From Bacteroidota bacterium (GTDB lineage: Bacteria; Bacteroidota; Bacteroidia; Chitinophagales; Chitinophagaceae): 56,589 nt of DNA. Below are positions 44,701-53,173 of the stretch, piece by piece. The notes beneath the pieces were generated by a model. That model did no database searches. It was not told the DNA's origin and worked only from the letters and a program-made list of their open reading frames with translations. Location of the stretch: assembly GCA_030706685.1 (NCBI GenBank), contig JAUZOA010000027.1, positions 1-56,589 on the forward strand, in the 5' to 3' direction. Each line of letters begins with the position of its first letter. Positions within the stretch are counted from its first letter, which is position 1. A program made the translations under genes and the position numbers.

Positions 44701-44980
44701 TTGTAATCGTATCATAACGCTCATCCGGCAGATCAAGCAGGTAGTCAAGATAACTATCCGGCAAAGAAGTGATGGCCGGTTCGAAAAAAGGTTGCCAGTC
44801 ACCATCTATATTATTAGCTATATCATAATAAGCAAACTGGTCAGCAATTGCACGGGTAGAATTAAGTATATCCGGGATGCTTCTGTCATTCAGTTGCACG
44901 GAAACAGGATCCAGCGCAGTCATTTCCCGATTCTCCTTGCTGATCCCTTCCCGGAATATGGATATCTTCACGCCCCCCAT
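41750..44980 (-). CDS. eCIS baseplate wedge protein (Afp11/gp6-like)
   Basis: 1076 residues. The N-terminus (IADQFAYYDIANNIDGDWQPFF, in two parts) and the later TYERLHHRDRMVSYWDYERLVLNAFPEIYKTKILQC block match the J-like family of the Afp11 type. The C-terminal part contains VDYVSTFEMYSSGGEA. The start ATG at 44978-44980 is used; MTALDPVSVQLNDRSIPDIL 19 codons in is an alternative. It follows the gp25 gene by 15 bp. It forms the wedge with gp25 and the Afp12-like protein. Confidence 0.88.
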   Translation of the reverse strand: MGGVKISIFREGISKENREMTALDPVSVQLNDRSIPDILNSTRAIADQFAYYDIANNIDGDWQPFFEPAITSLPDSYLDYLLDLPDERYDTITTRNITPHIALFLTFLALVQKLKTTVNAIPARHFDFFINTILQFKPKDGIADKAIVLLELPGNAVSFKIDQGSLFLGGKGFDQQDIIYKSEREIIVNQAKITDWRSSFRNTGDFSKIYITAGADALKAEADKVIPDDKGWMAFGDGRLKDAELKTVPAPTGWAISSPALYMQEGERSVFIDIFFDWTNTTTPLPALDTPIAIDAYVTSEKGWLKADVLLSQYRASTQSIIANIQVPASYPPIVPGANLPENISAKWPILKMVVRPDINTNFYDILQYVAVKKIDLTVTVNGIKNVVLQTSTGIADPAHSFLPFGSNPAWGSKMYVGLNEIRYKNVRYINITYKWKKAPKNFGVYYQEYFSNGGVRPLPAQIPIDNSSYKGSLAFLKDGKYGNPSFIDLFPVNPLTDEKKIEDFTFIPASEEERNNGITDLAPINNFPTGGYWMLSFDTLVNNSVFTGPLAFGQDEYPRVLSEIAIGKATGNATYSNVNLPNAPYIPEIDYLFVSYIAFESFDAFSGDGENLFFHVSPFGIYSPDSANNQIIPLHQPEGFLYMGVEQLTPPQNLTILFQVQEKGSDHEINPDYFSWSYLAGNKWIDLNKQQVVIDQTFGLKTSGIVELSIPATASIDHTVMPAGKHWVRLGVVKDVANVNPVTDLQTQAVRLVYFGDLANKPGILPADSIKMLVGNNGQIKSITQPYQTYGGQDSESEAALRLRTYERLHHRDRMVSYWDYERLVLNAFPEIYKTKILQCTDEDQKNAAGHVTIIAIPDQRGNNIVQPKCSQLLLDRIKAFMEEKSPPGVTLHAVNPTYEAVYFDFYVAFLPGLDTGYYKQQLNKELKAFISPWAFDNKEGIYFDAVFYKTDIIRFIETRAYVDYVSTFEMYSSGGEAAVYGIGDMYITASGDLEKLDDFIVGETIKPAIDDMVIEDNFIVGMPVDVAVASSPSGILVTADVHRIRIIEPGTLGVIGISGIGIGSMAIEIDFIIT

Positions 44981-44995
44981 GATAATGCAGGTTCT

Positions 44996-45445
44996 TTATA
45001 CGATTAATTTTTTCAGGTTCATGTTCAATGTAAAATCAGCTTCGGTTCCTTCACCGAGATAATAGGGATAAACAAGATTATACCGCGAATTGGTAGACAA
45101 TACGGTGTATTGCAATTCAATTAGTATTAATCCCGCTTCTTCCTCTGTTGTATTTATATTAACAGCATCCATGTCTATCCTTGGCTCAAAGTATAATACG
45201 GACGTTTCGATCAGGTCTTTTACATAGGCGATCAACGTAGTGGTAAGTGGTTCGAACAACATGATATCGAGATTGCATCCGAATGACGGTTGCATAACTC
45301 TTTCACCGGGTCGTGTAGAAAGTAGTACCTGCAGGCTTTGTGCTATGTCTTCTTCCTCGGATACCAGTAATACAGTCCGGCTGACTTTATCAAACATTGG
45401 AGGGAAACTCCAACCGTTACCTAAAAAAGATTTATCACCGTTCAT
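44996..45445 (-). CDS. gp25-like baseplate protein (Afp9)
   Basis: 149 residues, the usual size of gp25/GPW proteins. Residues about 28-60 have SEEEDIAQSLQVLLSTRPGE and QPSFGCNLDIMLFEP, the family's core, including the E-P-R loop (FEPRIDM near residue 94) that in T4 gp25 contacts the sheath and starts its assembly. It is 42 bp after the PAAR gene and 15 bp before the Afp11-like gene. Confidence 0.92.
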   Translation of the reverse strand: MNGDKSFLGNGWSFPPMFDKVSRTVLLVSEEEDIAQSLQVLLSTRPGERVMQPSFGCNLDIMLFEPLTTTLIAYVKDLIETSVLYFEPRIDMDAVNINTTEEEAGLILIELQYTVLSTNSRYNLVYPYYLGEGTEADFTLNMNLKKLIV

Positions 45446-45487
45446 GTTGCAGAAATTTATACCTCATACTTTCTTTACCAGGTGTCA

Positions 45488-45778
45488 CTACCCAATCAAT
45501 ACGGTCATTTCTCCCAGTATAATCGATCCGCCATGTGCTGTTGAATCGCCCATCCTTGCTGCTGGTTTTCCCCCGATCAATACGGTCATCGATCCGAGTA
45601 TGATCGTATCCGGTGGTCCTGTACATATCGCCATGTCACCCACTACGGCAGCAGGCATTCCACCGATTAATACGGTAGCCGCACCCGGGCCGCTGCAGGG
45701 CCCGCCTACATGTGGCACTGGTCCTGTCGTCATCGGGCATACATGCATATCACTGATCCTTGCTGCTGGTTTTCCCAT
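45488..45778 (-). CDS. PAAR-domain spike tip (Afp10-like)
   Basis: 96 residues from the ATG at 45776-45778. It has repeats of the form V-L-I-G-G-M-P-A-A-V-V-G-D and V-L-I-G-G-K-P-A-A-R-M-G-D, with His and Cys residues (HVCPMTTGPVPHVGGPC) expected to hold one zinc at the cone tip. PAAR proteins sharpen the VgrG-like spike and can carry a cargo domain; here there is no extension, so this is a simple tip. It lies 10 bp after the spike gene. Confidence 0.9.
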   Translation of the reverse strand: MGKPAARISDMHVCPMTTGPVPHVGGPCSGPGAATVLIGGMPAAVVGDMAICTGPPDTIILGSMTVLIGGKPAARMGDSTAHGGSIILGEMTVLIG

Positions 45779-45788
45779 GAAAAATGCT

Positions 45789-47540
45789 TTAGTTGATTTG
45801 TACGATAGAACCCTTGAGTTTGGCCACAGCACTGCTGGTAAGTTCAATACCGGCCGAACCTTCTGCCTTAAATTGCGATTTTGCCGTTTGCTTGATGTTC
45901 ATGCCTTCGCTTTCAATATCTCCACCGGAAGATTTTAAGATCAGTTTCTTTTTACTTTCCAGCGTGATACCGTCTTTATTCAACACCAGTTTATTACCAT
46001 TCTGGTCCTGCAGGGTAATGCCTTTGTCTTTTTCCGACATGATGAATTTATTTCCCCCGGGTGTTTCGAATGTCATACTCTTATCTTTCTCATGAAATAG
46101 CATTTTCATTTTACTGGCGAAAAAAAATCCCTTCTCGGGGTTATCATCTTTTGCGGTTAAAGGAGCCGGTTTCTTGCTGCTGTTCATCATTCCGAGTACA
46201 ATCGCATTGCGTGGATCATCATTGATAAATCCTACCAGCACTTCATCACCCCGGTCAGGCCTGAAAAAAGATCCTCGTTTGTCCCCGGCATCCATGGTGG
46301 CTATGCGTGCCCAGAGCCCTTCATTTATATTGACCATGGGTACCTTTACCTGGATACGGTCCTCTCCTTTCGGATCTTTCTCCAGTTTTTCCACTACAGC
46401 GATATGCAAGCCGCGGACTGACGGCACCAAATCAGGAGAAGAAGTTTCAGCATTTAATTTATCAGCCATCCAGGCTGGATCCATTCCGAATTGCGCTGTT
46501 GTTGTCCATCCCCCGTTGCTTACTTCGTGTTTTACGCCGGATACAAATACTTTTCCGTTGAAACGATCACCAAGCCCTTTTAATTCAATAAGGTCACCGG
46601 GCTTTACCCCGGCAAACCCGTCAAAGCTTACACGGCCCCGGATCTTTGCCAGTAATGATTTCTGACGACATGCATTGGCCCACGCCTGCAACTCTTCCCT
46701 CGCCACGTTTCCACCATGCCGTAATATTTGTGTTTTTAGGCCTGTAACCTTTGCAAGATCATCGCTGCTGATATTGCCGTTTTGTTTTACCGCAGAAGGT
46801 GACTGACCATCAATATCAACAATCTCCTGGTTGGCGGGATCCCATGATAACACTTTTGCTGCAGCATATTGATTACGCACATCCATTTCCGCATCAAACT
46901 CATGAATGGTGGCGCCATATTGAAGCGCGAGTGCTGCAGCCATACTGAAATCAGGGCCTTTGATATCTATTTTTCCATCGTTAACAAAAACGAGCTTACT
47001 GTTTATATCCATTCTTTTCAACAAAAAATCCCAGTCGCTGCTGTCGAACTGCATCATGTCTGCATGCTTGTAAGAGGTATCTTCTATCGTGCCGGCAGTT
47101 ATTTTATATTTTGCCAGCAGTGTGTTGGCGATATCACTGTCTTTTACATCTGTAAAATGGGCGCTGTTCTTTCCCTGTGTCATTTGAAAAGCAACATCCC
47201 TGCATTCCAGCTTTAATTGTGAGTTCCCGTTTTTCCGCAGGGCTATCGAATGGGCGATAATGACACCTTTGAATAGCAAATCTTCTTTGGATTGCCGTCC
47301 CGCCAGTAATTCAATCGACTGACCGGGTACAAACAATGCGTCGTTACTTGCACTGAATTTTTCTTTTGATGGGCTGCCATCGACGAGTGTAATTCTTGCC
47401 GAAGGAATGCGGTTGGCCTCTCTTAGTATATTCAGTGAATACACTTCGAAGGTTTTGGGAATACCATTTCCATTGATCTTTACGGTAAACGTTACAGCAG
47501 CTCCTTTGACATTTTCAGGTATGTTCCGGTCGTTGGCCAT
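45789..47540 (-). CDS. VgrG-like spike protein (Afp8)
   Basis: 583 residues. The N-terminal gpD-like part (about 20-360) has SARITLVDGSPS and DWDFLLKRMDINSKLVFVNDG; the OB-fold region follows (about 370-460) with DPKGEDRIQVKVPMVN and RPDRGDEVLVGFINDDPRNA; the C-terminal part (about 475-583) is a repetitive beta helix with NGNKLVLNKDGITLESKKKL. It forms the trimeric hub and spike above the tube. It follows the LysM gene by 4 bp. Confidence 0.93.
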   Translation of the reverse strand: MANDRNIPENVKGAAVTFTVKINGNGIPKTFEVYSLNILREANRIPSARITLVDGSPSKEKFSASNDALFVPGQSIELLAGRQSKEDLLFKGVIIAHSIALRKNGNSQLKLECRDVAFQMTQGKNSAHFTDVKDSDIANTLLAKYKITAGTIEDTSYKHADMMQFDSSDWDFLLKRMDINSKLVFVNDGKIDIKGPDFSMAAALALQYGATIHEFDAEMDVRNQYAAAKVLSWDPANQEIVDIDGQSPSAVKQNGNISSDDLAKVTGLKTQILRHGGNVAREELQAWANACRQKSLLAKIRGRVSFDGFAGVKPGDLIELKGLGDRFNGKVFVSGVKHEVSNGGWTTTAQFGMDPAWMADKLNAETSSPDLVPSVRGLHIAVVEKLEKDPKGEDRIQVKVPMVNINEGLWARIATMDAGDKRGSFFRPDRGDEVLVGFINDDPRNAIVLGMMNSSKKPAPLTAKDDNPEKGFFFASKMKMLFHEKDKSMTFETPGGNKFIMSEKDKGITLQDQNGNKLVLNKDGITLESKKKLILKSSGGDIESEGMNIKQTAKSQFKAEGSAGIELTSSAVAKLKGSIVQIN

Positions 47541-47544
47541 ATTA

Positions 47545-48261
47545 TTATTTTTCTATCGGTGGAAAGAAAAGCCGGGTGCCCGGCTGCAGGTTTCTGAAAT
47601 TGGCAAGATTATTTGCCTTCGCTACCTGCATATAATAACCCGCCTCTTCATATACTTCATAACACATCATGGGTAATGTATCTCCCGCTTTGACAACACG
47701 CAGGTGAGTAATATCCGGTGATTTGTCTTTTTGCGATCTTACCCTTAATTCATTTTCAACCGTAGAAGTGAACTTTGCTTTTATAGTGGCCCGGATAGGT
47801 GTGCCATCAGGACGAAACAATTTAAAATTGATACTCATCTCCCGCAATACACATTTGAAGATGAGTTCACCCCACTGGATGATCAGGAAAGGCGGCTGAT
47901 GTATTTCTCCTTTGTAATCATACACCACTTTTTTAAATTGTTCGATATCTGGCCATATGCCATCTTTGCTTTCCTGCCCGATACCCGCACTGTCAGTTGC
48001 TTTGAATGTCCCGGGCAATGCGCCTGTTTTATCAAATAAGAAATCCAGGTCAATATCTTCCGGTTCTACTTTATCAAATTCCATTTTCCTGGCCTTGGTG
48101 CCGGAAGCCTGCTGATCTTTGTACTTAATTTTATAGGAACGTGTATATCCTTCAGGATTCACCAGCACTTTGAATTCACCGGAGGCTATCTTATCCTTTT
48201 TCTCATCAAATTTGGCCGTTTTATAGGCCGTTATTTTTACTTTTTCAAGCGCAGATGACAT
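47545..48261 (-). CDS. LysM eCIS protein (Afp7-like)
   Basis: 238 residues. The first 180 residues match the Afp7/gp53-like baseplate hub component, with LVNPEGYTRSYKIKY and FLIIQWGELIFKCVL. The C-terminus (about 190-236) is a LysM-type domain: HLRVVKAGDTLPMMCYEVY and LRNLQPGTRLFFPP-like elements. It bridges tube and spike in related particles. The next gene begins 4 bp on. Confidence 0.88.
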   Translation of the reverse strand: MSSALEKVKITAYKTAKFDEKKDKIASGEFKVLVNPEGYTRSYKIKYKDQQASGTKARKMEFDKVEPEDIDLDFLFDKTGALPGTFKATDSAGIGQESKDGIWPDIEQFKKVVYDYKGEIHQPPFLIIQWGELIFKCVLREMSINFKLFRPDGTPIRATIKAKFTSTVENELRVRSQKDKSPDITHLRVVKAGDTLPMMCYEVYEEAGYYMQVAKANNLANFRNLQPGTRLFFPPIEK

Positions 48262-48263
48262 AA

Positions 48264-48455
48264 CTAACGCTCCCTTTTTTCTTTGAGGATTTCCATTACT
48301 TTTTCTACACAGAGGTCGACGAGTTGTTCTGCCTGCGGCGAGGATGTTTCAGCAGTGGGTTGACTCATATCAGCACCGGGCTGAGCCGTCTTTGGCCGTT
48401 CGCCGCCTGCGTCGATTACTGCTTTGATATGTAGTTCCCTTATCTCAATTGGCAT
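48264..48455 (-). CDS. DUF5908-like small eCIS protein
   Basis: 63 residues. The N-terminus MPIEIRELHIKAVI is the DUF5908 signature; a Pro/Thr/Gln linker follows and the C-terminus is a helix with VEKVMEILKEK. Members sit between tube and LysM genes in eCIS loci, as here (9 bp and 2 bp gaps). Its role is unknown. Confidence 0.8.
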   Translation of the reverse strand: MPIEIRELHIKAVIDAGGERPKTAQPGADMSQPTAETSSPQAEQLVDLCVEKVMEILKEKRER

Positions 48456-48464
48456 ACATGATCT

Positions 48465-48923
48465 TTATAAAATGGTAAATTCCTGGTACCGCAGTTCCAG
48501 TGACTCAATCAATATCTTACTATCCATCGCATTCAGGTCCTCCACCGCCCATTTCTTTGGCCATGCCTGTTTCACTGCCCAGGTCATCAGCGGTTCATGT
48601 TCTTTATTAAGCAATTTGATCTCGAGGTCCACCGGTCGTATTTCAAGGTTTTGAAAAGAATTAAGACACCATTTGATCAGCGACGAATCTGTGATTACAC
48701 CGCGTTTCAAAACAAGGTTGGGAAATTTAGTTCGCACCGGTAGTTCATGTTCAAACCTGTTTTCACCCCCTTCTTTAATCGTTTCTGTCTGCACCTCTGA
48801 TGAAAGACCACCCACGGATTGAAACATGATATCGTTTTCGCCTGCGACAACACCATGCAGTTCCTTTTTAAAACCAAACTCCACCTTGAAGTGAAAGGAA
48901 ACAGGAGGATAATAGGTAGCCAT
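48465..48923 (-). CDS. Tube protein, Afp5-like
   Basis: 152 residues, gp19/tube family. It has FHFKVEFGF, IMFQSVGGLSSEVQTETIKE and LVLKRGVITDSSLIKWC, the usual core strands. Compared with the other tube protein it is slightly longer and likely forms the first ring above the spike, as Afp5 does, rather than the bulk of the tube. Gap of 4 bp after the Afp1-like gene. Confidence 0.9.
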   Translation of the reverse strand: MATYYPPVSFHFKVEFGFKKELHGVVAGENDIMFQSVGGLSSEVQTETIKEGGENRFEHELPVRTKFPNLVLKRGVITDSSLIKWCLNSFQNLEIRPVDLEIKLLNKEHEPLMTWAVKQAWPKKWAVEDLNAMDSKILIESLELRYQEFTIL

Positions 48924-48927
48924 ATCA

Positions 48928-49362
48928 CTATTGCTTTGAAATCTTTATTCCTTCATGCGCAAGCTCCATGGTCTCGATCGCAACTTCATTACCATCTGCT
49001 TTCAGATCTGATGATTGCACTTTTACCGGCCAGGCATTCAGTACCTGCCAGGTAATAACAGGTTCATGATTTTCATTCAGCAGTTTGATGGTAACGTCGC
49101 GGCGCTTGACTGTATTCATGGAAATGGTATCCATCCAGTCGTTGAATTCAATATCGCCATGAAACATGCCGCGCTTGAGTGTGATGTTGGCAAGTTTTTG
49201 CAAACCCGGTTGTTTGATCTTATGAAAGAGCGGACTGCTTCCTTCACGGTATTCGATAACATCTGATTCCATCGTTAACCCGGTTACTTCTGTAAACCCG
49301 ATTCTGGTACCCGGGGCCCATTCCACACTGAAGTGAAATTTGGGCATGGGATAATTGGCCAT
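48928..49362 (-). CDS. Main tube protein, Afp1-like
   Basis: 144 residues. The core FHFSVEWAPGTRIGFTEVTG, VIEYREGSSPLFHKIKQPG and ITLKRGMFHGDIEFNDWMD identifies the Hcp/gp19-type inner tube. It probably stacks into hexameric rings forming most of the lumen. It follows the sheath gene by 35 bp and precedes the Afp5-like gene by 4 bp. Confidence 0.92.
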   Translation of the reverse strand: MANYPMPKFHFSVEWAPGTRIGFTEVTGLTMESDVIEYREGSSPLFHKIKQPGLQKLANITLKRGMFHGDIEFNDWMDTISMNTVKRRDVTIKLLNENHEPVITWQVLNAWPVKVQSSDLKADGNEVAIETMELAHEGIKISKQ

Positions 49363-49397
49363 GTTTATTTTTTTTAATGATCAGATAAATGATATAA

Positions 49398-51929
49398 TTA
49401 AGCTTCCTGCATTTTATGAGAGAAGCGCAGAATAATAAACTCTGCCGGCCGCACTACTGCCAGGCCGATCTCTACGATCATCCGTCCTTCCAGTATATCC
49501 ACGGAAGTCATCGTTTCGCCCAGCCCCACTTTTACATAAAATGCATCGGTGGGTTTTGCACCGGCTAAGGCGCCGCGTCTCCACTCCAATGTGAGGAAGT
49601 TTTCAATCATCGCTTTCACACGAACCCATGTATTGATATCGTTTGGCTCAAAGACAAATGGCTCTGTCGCTTTCTTAATTGATTCTTCGGCATAGTTGAA
49701 GTATCGTCTCACCGGTACATAGCGCCATTCGTTATCATTACCTGCCAGTGTGCGGGTACCCCATACCAATGTGCCTCTTCCTGTGAAAGCACGGATCGCA
49801 TTGATCGATTTTCCCGAATTGGTATCTACATTCAACGATTCCTGGTCCTGTGCACTGATTAAGAAATAAGGAGCCAGGACGGAGGCAAGACTGGCATTGG
49901 CGGGAGCCTTCCATACGCCACGATTAGAATCTACACTGGCATAAACACCGGCTACCGCTGCCCCGGGCGGTAAAATCATGAGATCCTGCCCGGCCTTTGT
50001 TATGAATGTTTTGTATAAACCAAAATTTTGAAAAAGACTTTGATCAAAAATGGATTCATAAGAAGCTGCAGCGTTCAATACCGTATTGTAAAGGCTAACG
50101 GCCGGTGCACCGGCACCGGACGCCGCTGACGCAGCGATCAATGTATATTCCTTTGCAGGAACAAAGTTGAACACCAGCGCACCGACAACACTTGCTTTAT
50201 TGGCAGTAGATGGCGCCGCGGCTACTGTTGCAAGATTTTTTGCATCCAATAAAAACTGGTTCATTGCATTGGCTACTGCAACCGGGTAACCTGCAGGAAG
50301 TACATCAACAGCCTTTATAGTAGGAAGCAATGCGATTTCCTCATCTACATACGCCTTCAATATTGTCAGCACCATCTTATCCATATCAGCGGCCGGGGTG
50401 ATGTGCGAGCCTAAGTTCGTTTGCAAAACTGTCGCGTTATCGCCCGGCGCCAATGCTGCCAGTTCAGTTGCCAGGGCAGCATCTAATTTTGTTTTAAGAT
50501 CACCGGGTGCCGGGATAGCAGCAGTAATAGCTGCAAGGGCGGCTGCAGCAGTTGTACCCGCTGCAGCATTGGCAATTGCATTCAACCTCGCCATGGTCGG
50601 CGTTTTTGTAGCCAGTATGCGGTATAATCCCTGCACCGCCCTGTCTTTAGGTACAACAGCCAATGAAGCAAATCCTGCAAAAGCAAGTACATCGTTAAGC
50701 TTGGGGTCAGCTACCAGGAGACTGGGTGGTGCACCACTTTTTAACCCATGTTCGAAATGGTGCGTGGCAAGGGCGGCTACGATCGCCTTATAAGCGTCTT
50801 TGTTTTTATCTATATCACTCTCGAGCTTGAACTCCACAGTTTGTGTTTGCGAAGGCGCCAGCAATGCAGGAACGACTGCCGGCAATGTGTCGTAGATCAG
50901 TTTTATCGTTTGGAGTATATCGCGTATCCTGGAATAAATGGCCTGTAGTGTTGCGGTATAATCCCCAAAAGCTACTTTACTGGGATCATTGTAAACAACA
51001 AGGTAAGCCTTCAATAATTTTTTTACCTGCGAATCAAGATCGGCCACACCTGCATCAACAAGACTGCCGGCCCCACCGGGTTTTATTTTTGAATTGATAA
51101 AATCAACAGCTGCTATGGCGTTGCTCAAATCAAAAATGAGTTGCAATAAAGTGGGTGCATTTGTCAACGATGTCAATAATGCCAGTGAGGTAGCCGTTGT
51201 GGGCGCCGGATCTCCATCCATAGCAAATATGATGTCGCGGAAACGTAATCCCGGGGGCAAGGAAGTACGTAACCAGGGAGTGTAGGCCGCCGCATATTTA
51301 AGATAGTTAATGCCAATATTGTTTCGGAAATCATTGACACGGTCAACAAAGGTCTGGCCCGCCGCAGTTTCATCGTTCTTTAACAAGTCGCAAATCAGGA
51401 AACGATCCTGCAGTTTGTTGCATTGATTGATCGCCTGCTGCTGGAAAGTGTATAGATCGGTGCCAAGGCTTACCGAATCAGGGCTTACGATGAGTGTGGG
51501 TTCATCATATTTTTCCAGGGCTTTTAATCCGCCCAGTACGCCACTCGTGTCGTCACCAATAGCAGGTACTTGTGTATAATCATCAACGGCAACAATGTAA
51601 CAGACTCCTCCTCCGTTGTCATAAAAGAGCCGCACGGAATCATACAACAGGTAAGTTGTTCCCTTCCGCTCGGTTCGCAAATATTGGTTGGCAGCATTCA
51701 GCCGGACAATGATACCGCGCGGAGGATGGCCTCCAAAATACTGTTCGAATTCAAGGAATGATTCGATGCTGGTGGGAATGTTTTTAAGCGACTCCCCGTT
51801 TTTTTCCGCGAACTCGGTATAACCAATAAAGGCCGGGATCGCAGTTTCAACGGAAGCAACTGATGGAGGAAATTTCGTGATTTCCTCAACATAAACACCT
51901 GGAGTTTTATACGTACTTGCCATAGACAT
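49398..51929 (-). CDS. Contractile sheath protein with a large insertion
   Basis: 843 residues, well above the usual 350-500. The conserved N-terminus (YKTPGVYVEEITKFPPSV) and C-terminal domain (WVRVKAMIENFLTLEWRRGA, ILEGRMIVEIGLAVVRPAEF) flank an Ala-rich segment of roughly 390 residues (about 230-620) of low complexity, with runs such as AAAGTTAAAALAAITAAIPA. This looks like an external decoration on the sheath. Only one sheath gene is present, so it should form the whole sheath. It follows the 409-residue unknown gene by 9 bp. Confidence 0.9.
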   Translation of the reverse strand: MSMASTYKTPGVYVEEITKFPPSVASVETAIPAFIGYTEFAEKNGESLKNIPTSIESFLEFEQYFGGHPPRGIIVRLNAANQYLRTERKGTTYLLYDSVRLFYDNGGGVCYIVAVDDYTQVPAIGDDTSGVLGGLKALEKYDEPTLIVSPDSVSLGTDLYTFQQQAINQCNKLQDRFLICDLLKNDETAAGQTFVDRVNDFRNNIGINYLKYAAAYTPWLRTSLPPGLRFRDIIFAMDGDPAPTTATSLALLTSLTNAPTLLQLIFDLSNAIAAVDFINSKIKPGGAGSLVDAGVADLDSQVKKLLKAYLVVYNDPSKVAFGDYTATLQAIYSRIRDILQTIKLIYDTLPAVVPALLAPSQTQTVEFKLESDIDKNKDAYKAIVAALATHHFEHGLKSGAPPSLLVADPKLNDVLAFAGFASLAVVPKDRAVQGLYRILATKTPTMARLNAIANAAAGTTAAAALAAITAAIPAPGDLKTKLDAALATELAALAPGDNATVLQTNLGSHITPAADMDKMVLTILKAYVDEEIALLPTIKAVDVLPAGYPVAVANAMNQFLLDAKNLATVAAAPSTANKASVVGALVFNFVPAKEYTLIAASAASGAGAPAVSLYNTVLNAAASYESIFDQSLFQNFGLYKTFITKAGQDLMILPPGAAVAGVYASVDSNRGVWKAPANASLASVLAPYFLISAQDQESLNVDTNSGKSINAIRAFTGRGTLVWGTRTLAGNDNEWRYVPVRRYFNYAEESIKKATEPFVFEPNDINTWVRVKAMIENFLTLEWRRGALAGAKPTDAFYVKVGLGETMTSVDILEGRMIVEIGLAVVRPAEFIILRFSHKMQEA

Positions 51930-51938
51930 TGATATTTT

Positions 51939-53168
51939 TTATGAAAGGAAGATTTGAGAATAAATATTTTTTAAAAGATTGGTTGGCACATCAATTTCAG
52001 GAATGATGGGATCCACTGAAGGATCAGGCAGGTTGATGGTATTACCCCCAACAATGATCGTGTAATTGGAAAAAGCCTGTGTCAGCGGACGTGGTGTGGG
52101 CGATTGATGAAATAATGATTGATCCTGCCTCAGGTATTTCCACCGCGTGAGCCGGTTACGGAAACGCACTAAAAAATTCTTTGCAGGATCATCAAGTATC
52201 CACCGCTTCAATGCTGCATTTTTTGTTACAAACTGAAAAGGGGCCGCCGCGCCACTCACAAAAAATTCGGATACTGCAAAGAGACCAGGCTGTATCGTTG
52301 TATTCAATAAATAAAATGACAAGGCGGTTATACCACCGCCTTCCGTTATTTGTAAGGTGTACCTCCCCGGTTTGATATGAGCAAAACTTAATGTGTTATC
52401 AACATCATCGCCGGCATTTAACGGCGCACGATAATCACTTTGGGGAAGATTGGTCCCTGTAATAAACCCAAGATCAACAGCAATACCCTCTGCATTCAAC
52501 ATCGTGTAGGTAATGAATTCGCCCGGCGAACTGTTTGGTCGTTTATGACGGTAATAGACCGATTGCCAGGGCAGCCTGTCAAATGGATTTACATAATTAA
52601 TGACTACGGCATTAATGCTTTGCCATTTGGCGGCATTCGCAGGAAAATTGATCGCCGGGGATTCTATATCTGTCATTTCAAAAGTCTGTCCCCCCTGGCT
52701 GACGATATCGCCAAGATGATACGCGATTTCCCCGGGGTAAGTAACCCCGAATGCAGGGATAGCCTGGTTGAGATACCTGGTACCGCCCTGTTGCGAAGCG
52801 GTCCTGTTGGAGAAATAATAGATATTCTCTTCATTCTCCCTCAACCGTTGGTTGGTATAATTTACAAACCGGTGGTCAAGCAGGCTCCAGTAAAATGATA
52901 GTGATAAGCCCGGATCAACGTCAACAAGCGTTGCATAACCAATGGCCGTGCTGATAAACTCTGCCTGTACATACACGGTAAAGCCCGTAGCCGTGGTTTT
53001 GAAAATCATTTTATGATCACGCATCAGTTTCAGCGTTTCGACGGAAGGATTGACCGAGATATAGTCGGTAATGTTATAATCTTCCGGGTAGTGTGTACCC
53101 GGAACAGGCAACTGAAAATAATCATGCCGTATCTCTGCTTCCAATAGTTTCCTGTACACTGCCTGCAT
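51939..53168 (-). CDS. Unknown protein of the eCIS operon, 409 residues
   Basis: No family is recognised. It begins MQAVYRKLLEAEIRHDYF and holds a mixture of beta-strand and aromatic segments (YYFSNRTASQQGGTRYL, DRLPWQSVYYRHKRPN, RWILDDPAKNFLVRFRNRL). No signal peptide or membrane segment. It lies between the DUF4255 tube-terminator gene (5 bp gap) and the sheath gene (9 bp gap). The place suggests a role at the cap end of the particle, for example an adaptor, but this is inference from position only. Confidence 0.65.
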   Translation of the reverse strand: MQAVYRKLLEAEIRHDYFQLPVPGTHYPEDYNITDYISVNPSVETLKLMRDHKMIFKTTATGFTVYVQAEFISTAIGYATLVDVDPGLSLSFYWSLLDHRFVNYTNQRLRENEENIYYFSNRTASQQGGTRYLNQAIPAFGVTYPGEIAYHLGDIVSQGGQTFEMTDIESPAINFPANAAKWQSINAVVINYVNPFDRLPWQSVYYRHKRPNSSPGEFITYTMLNAEGIAVDLGFITGTNLPQSDYRAPLNAGDDVDNTLSFAHIKPGRYTLQITEGGGITALSFYLLNTTIQPGLFAVSEFFVSGAAAPFQFVTKNAALKRWILDDPAKNFLVRFRNRLTRWKYLRQDQSLFHQSPTPRPLTQAFSNYTIIVGGNTINLPDPSVDPIIPEIDVPTNLLKNIYSQIFLS

Positions 53169-53173
53169 ACGGG

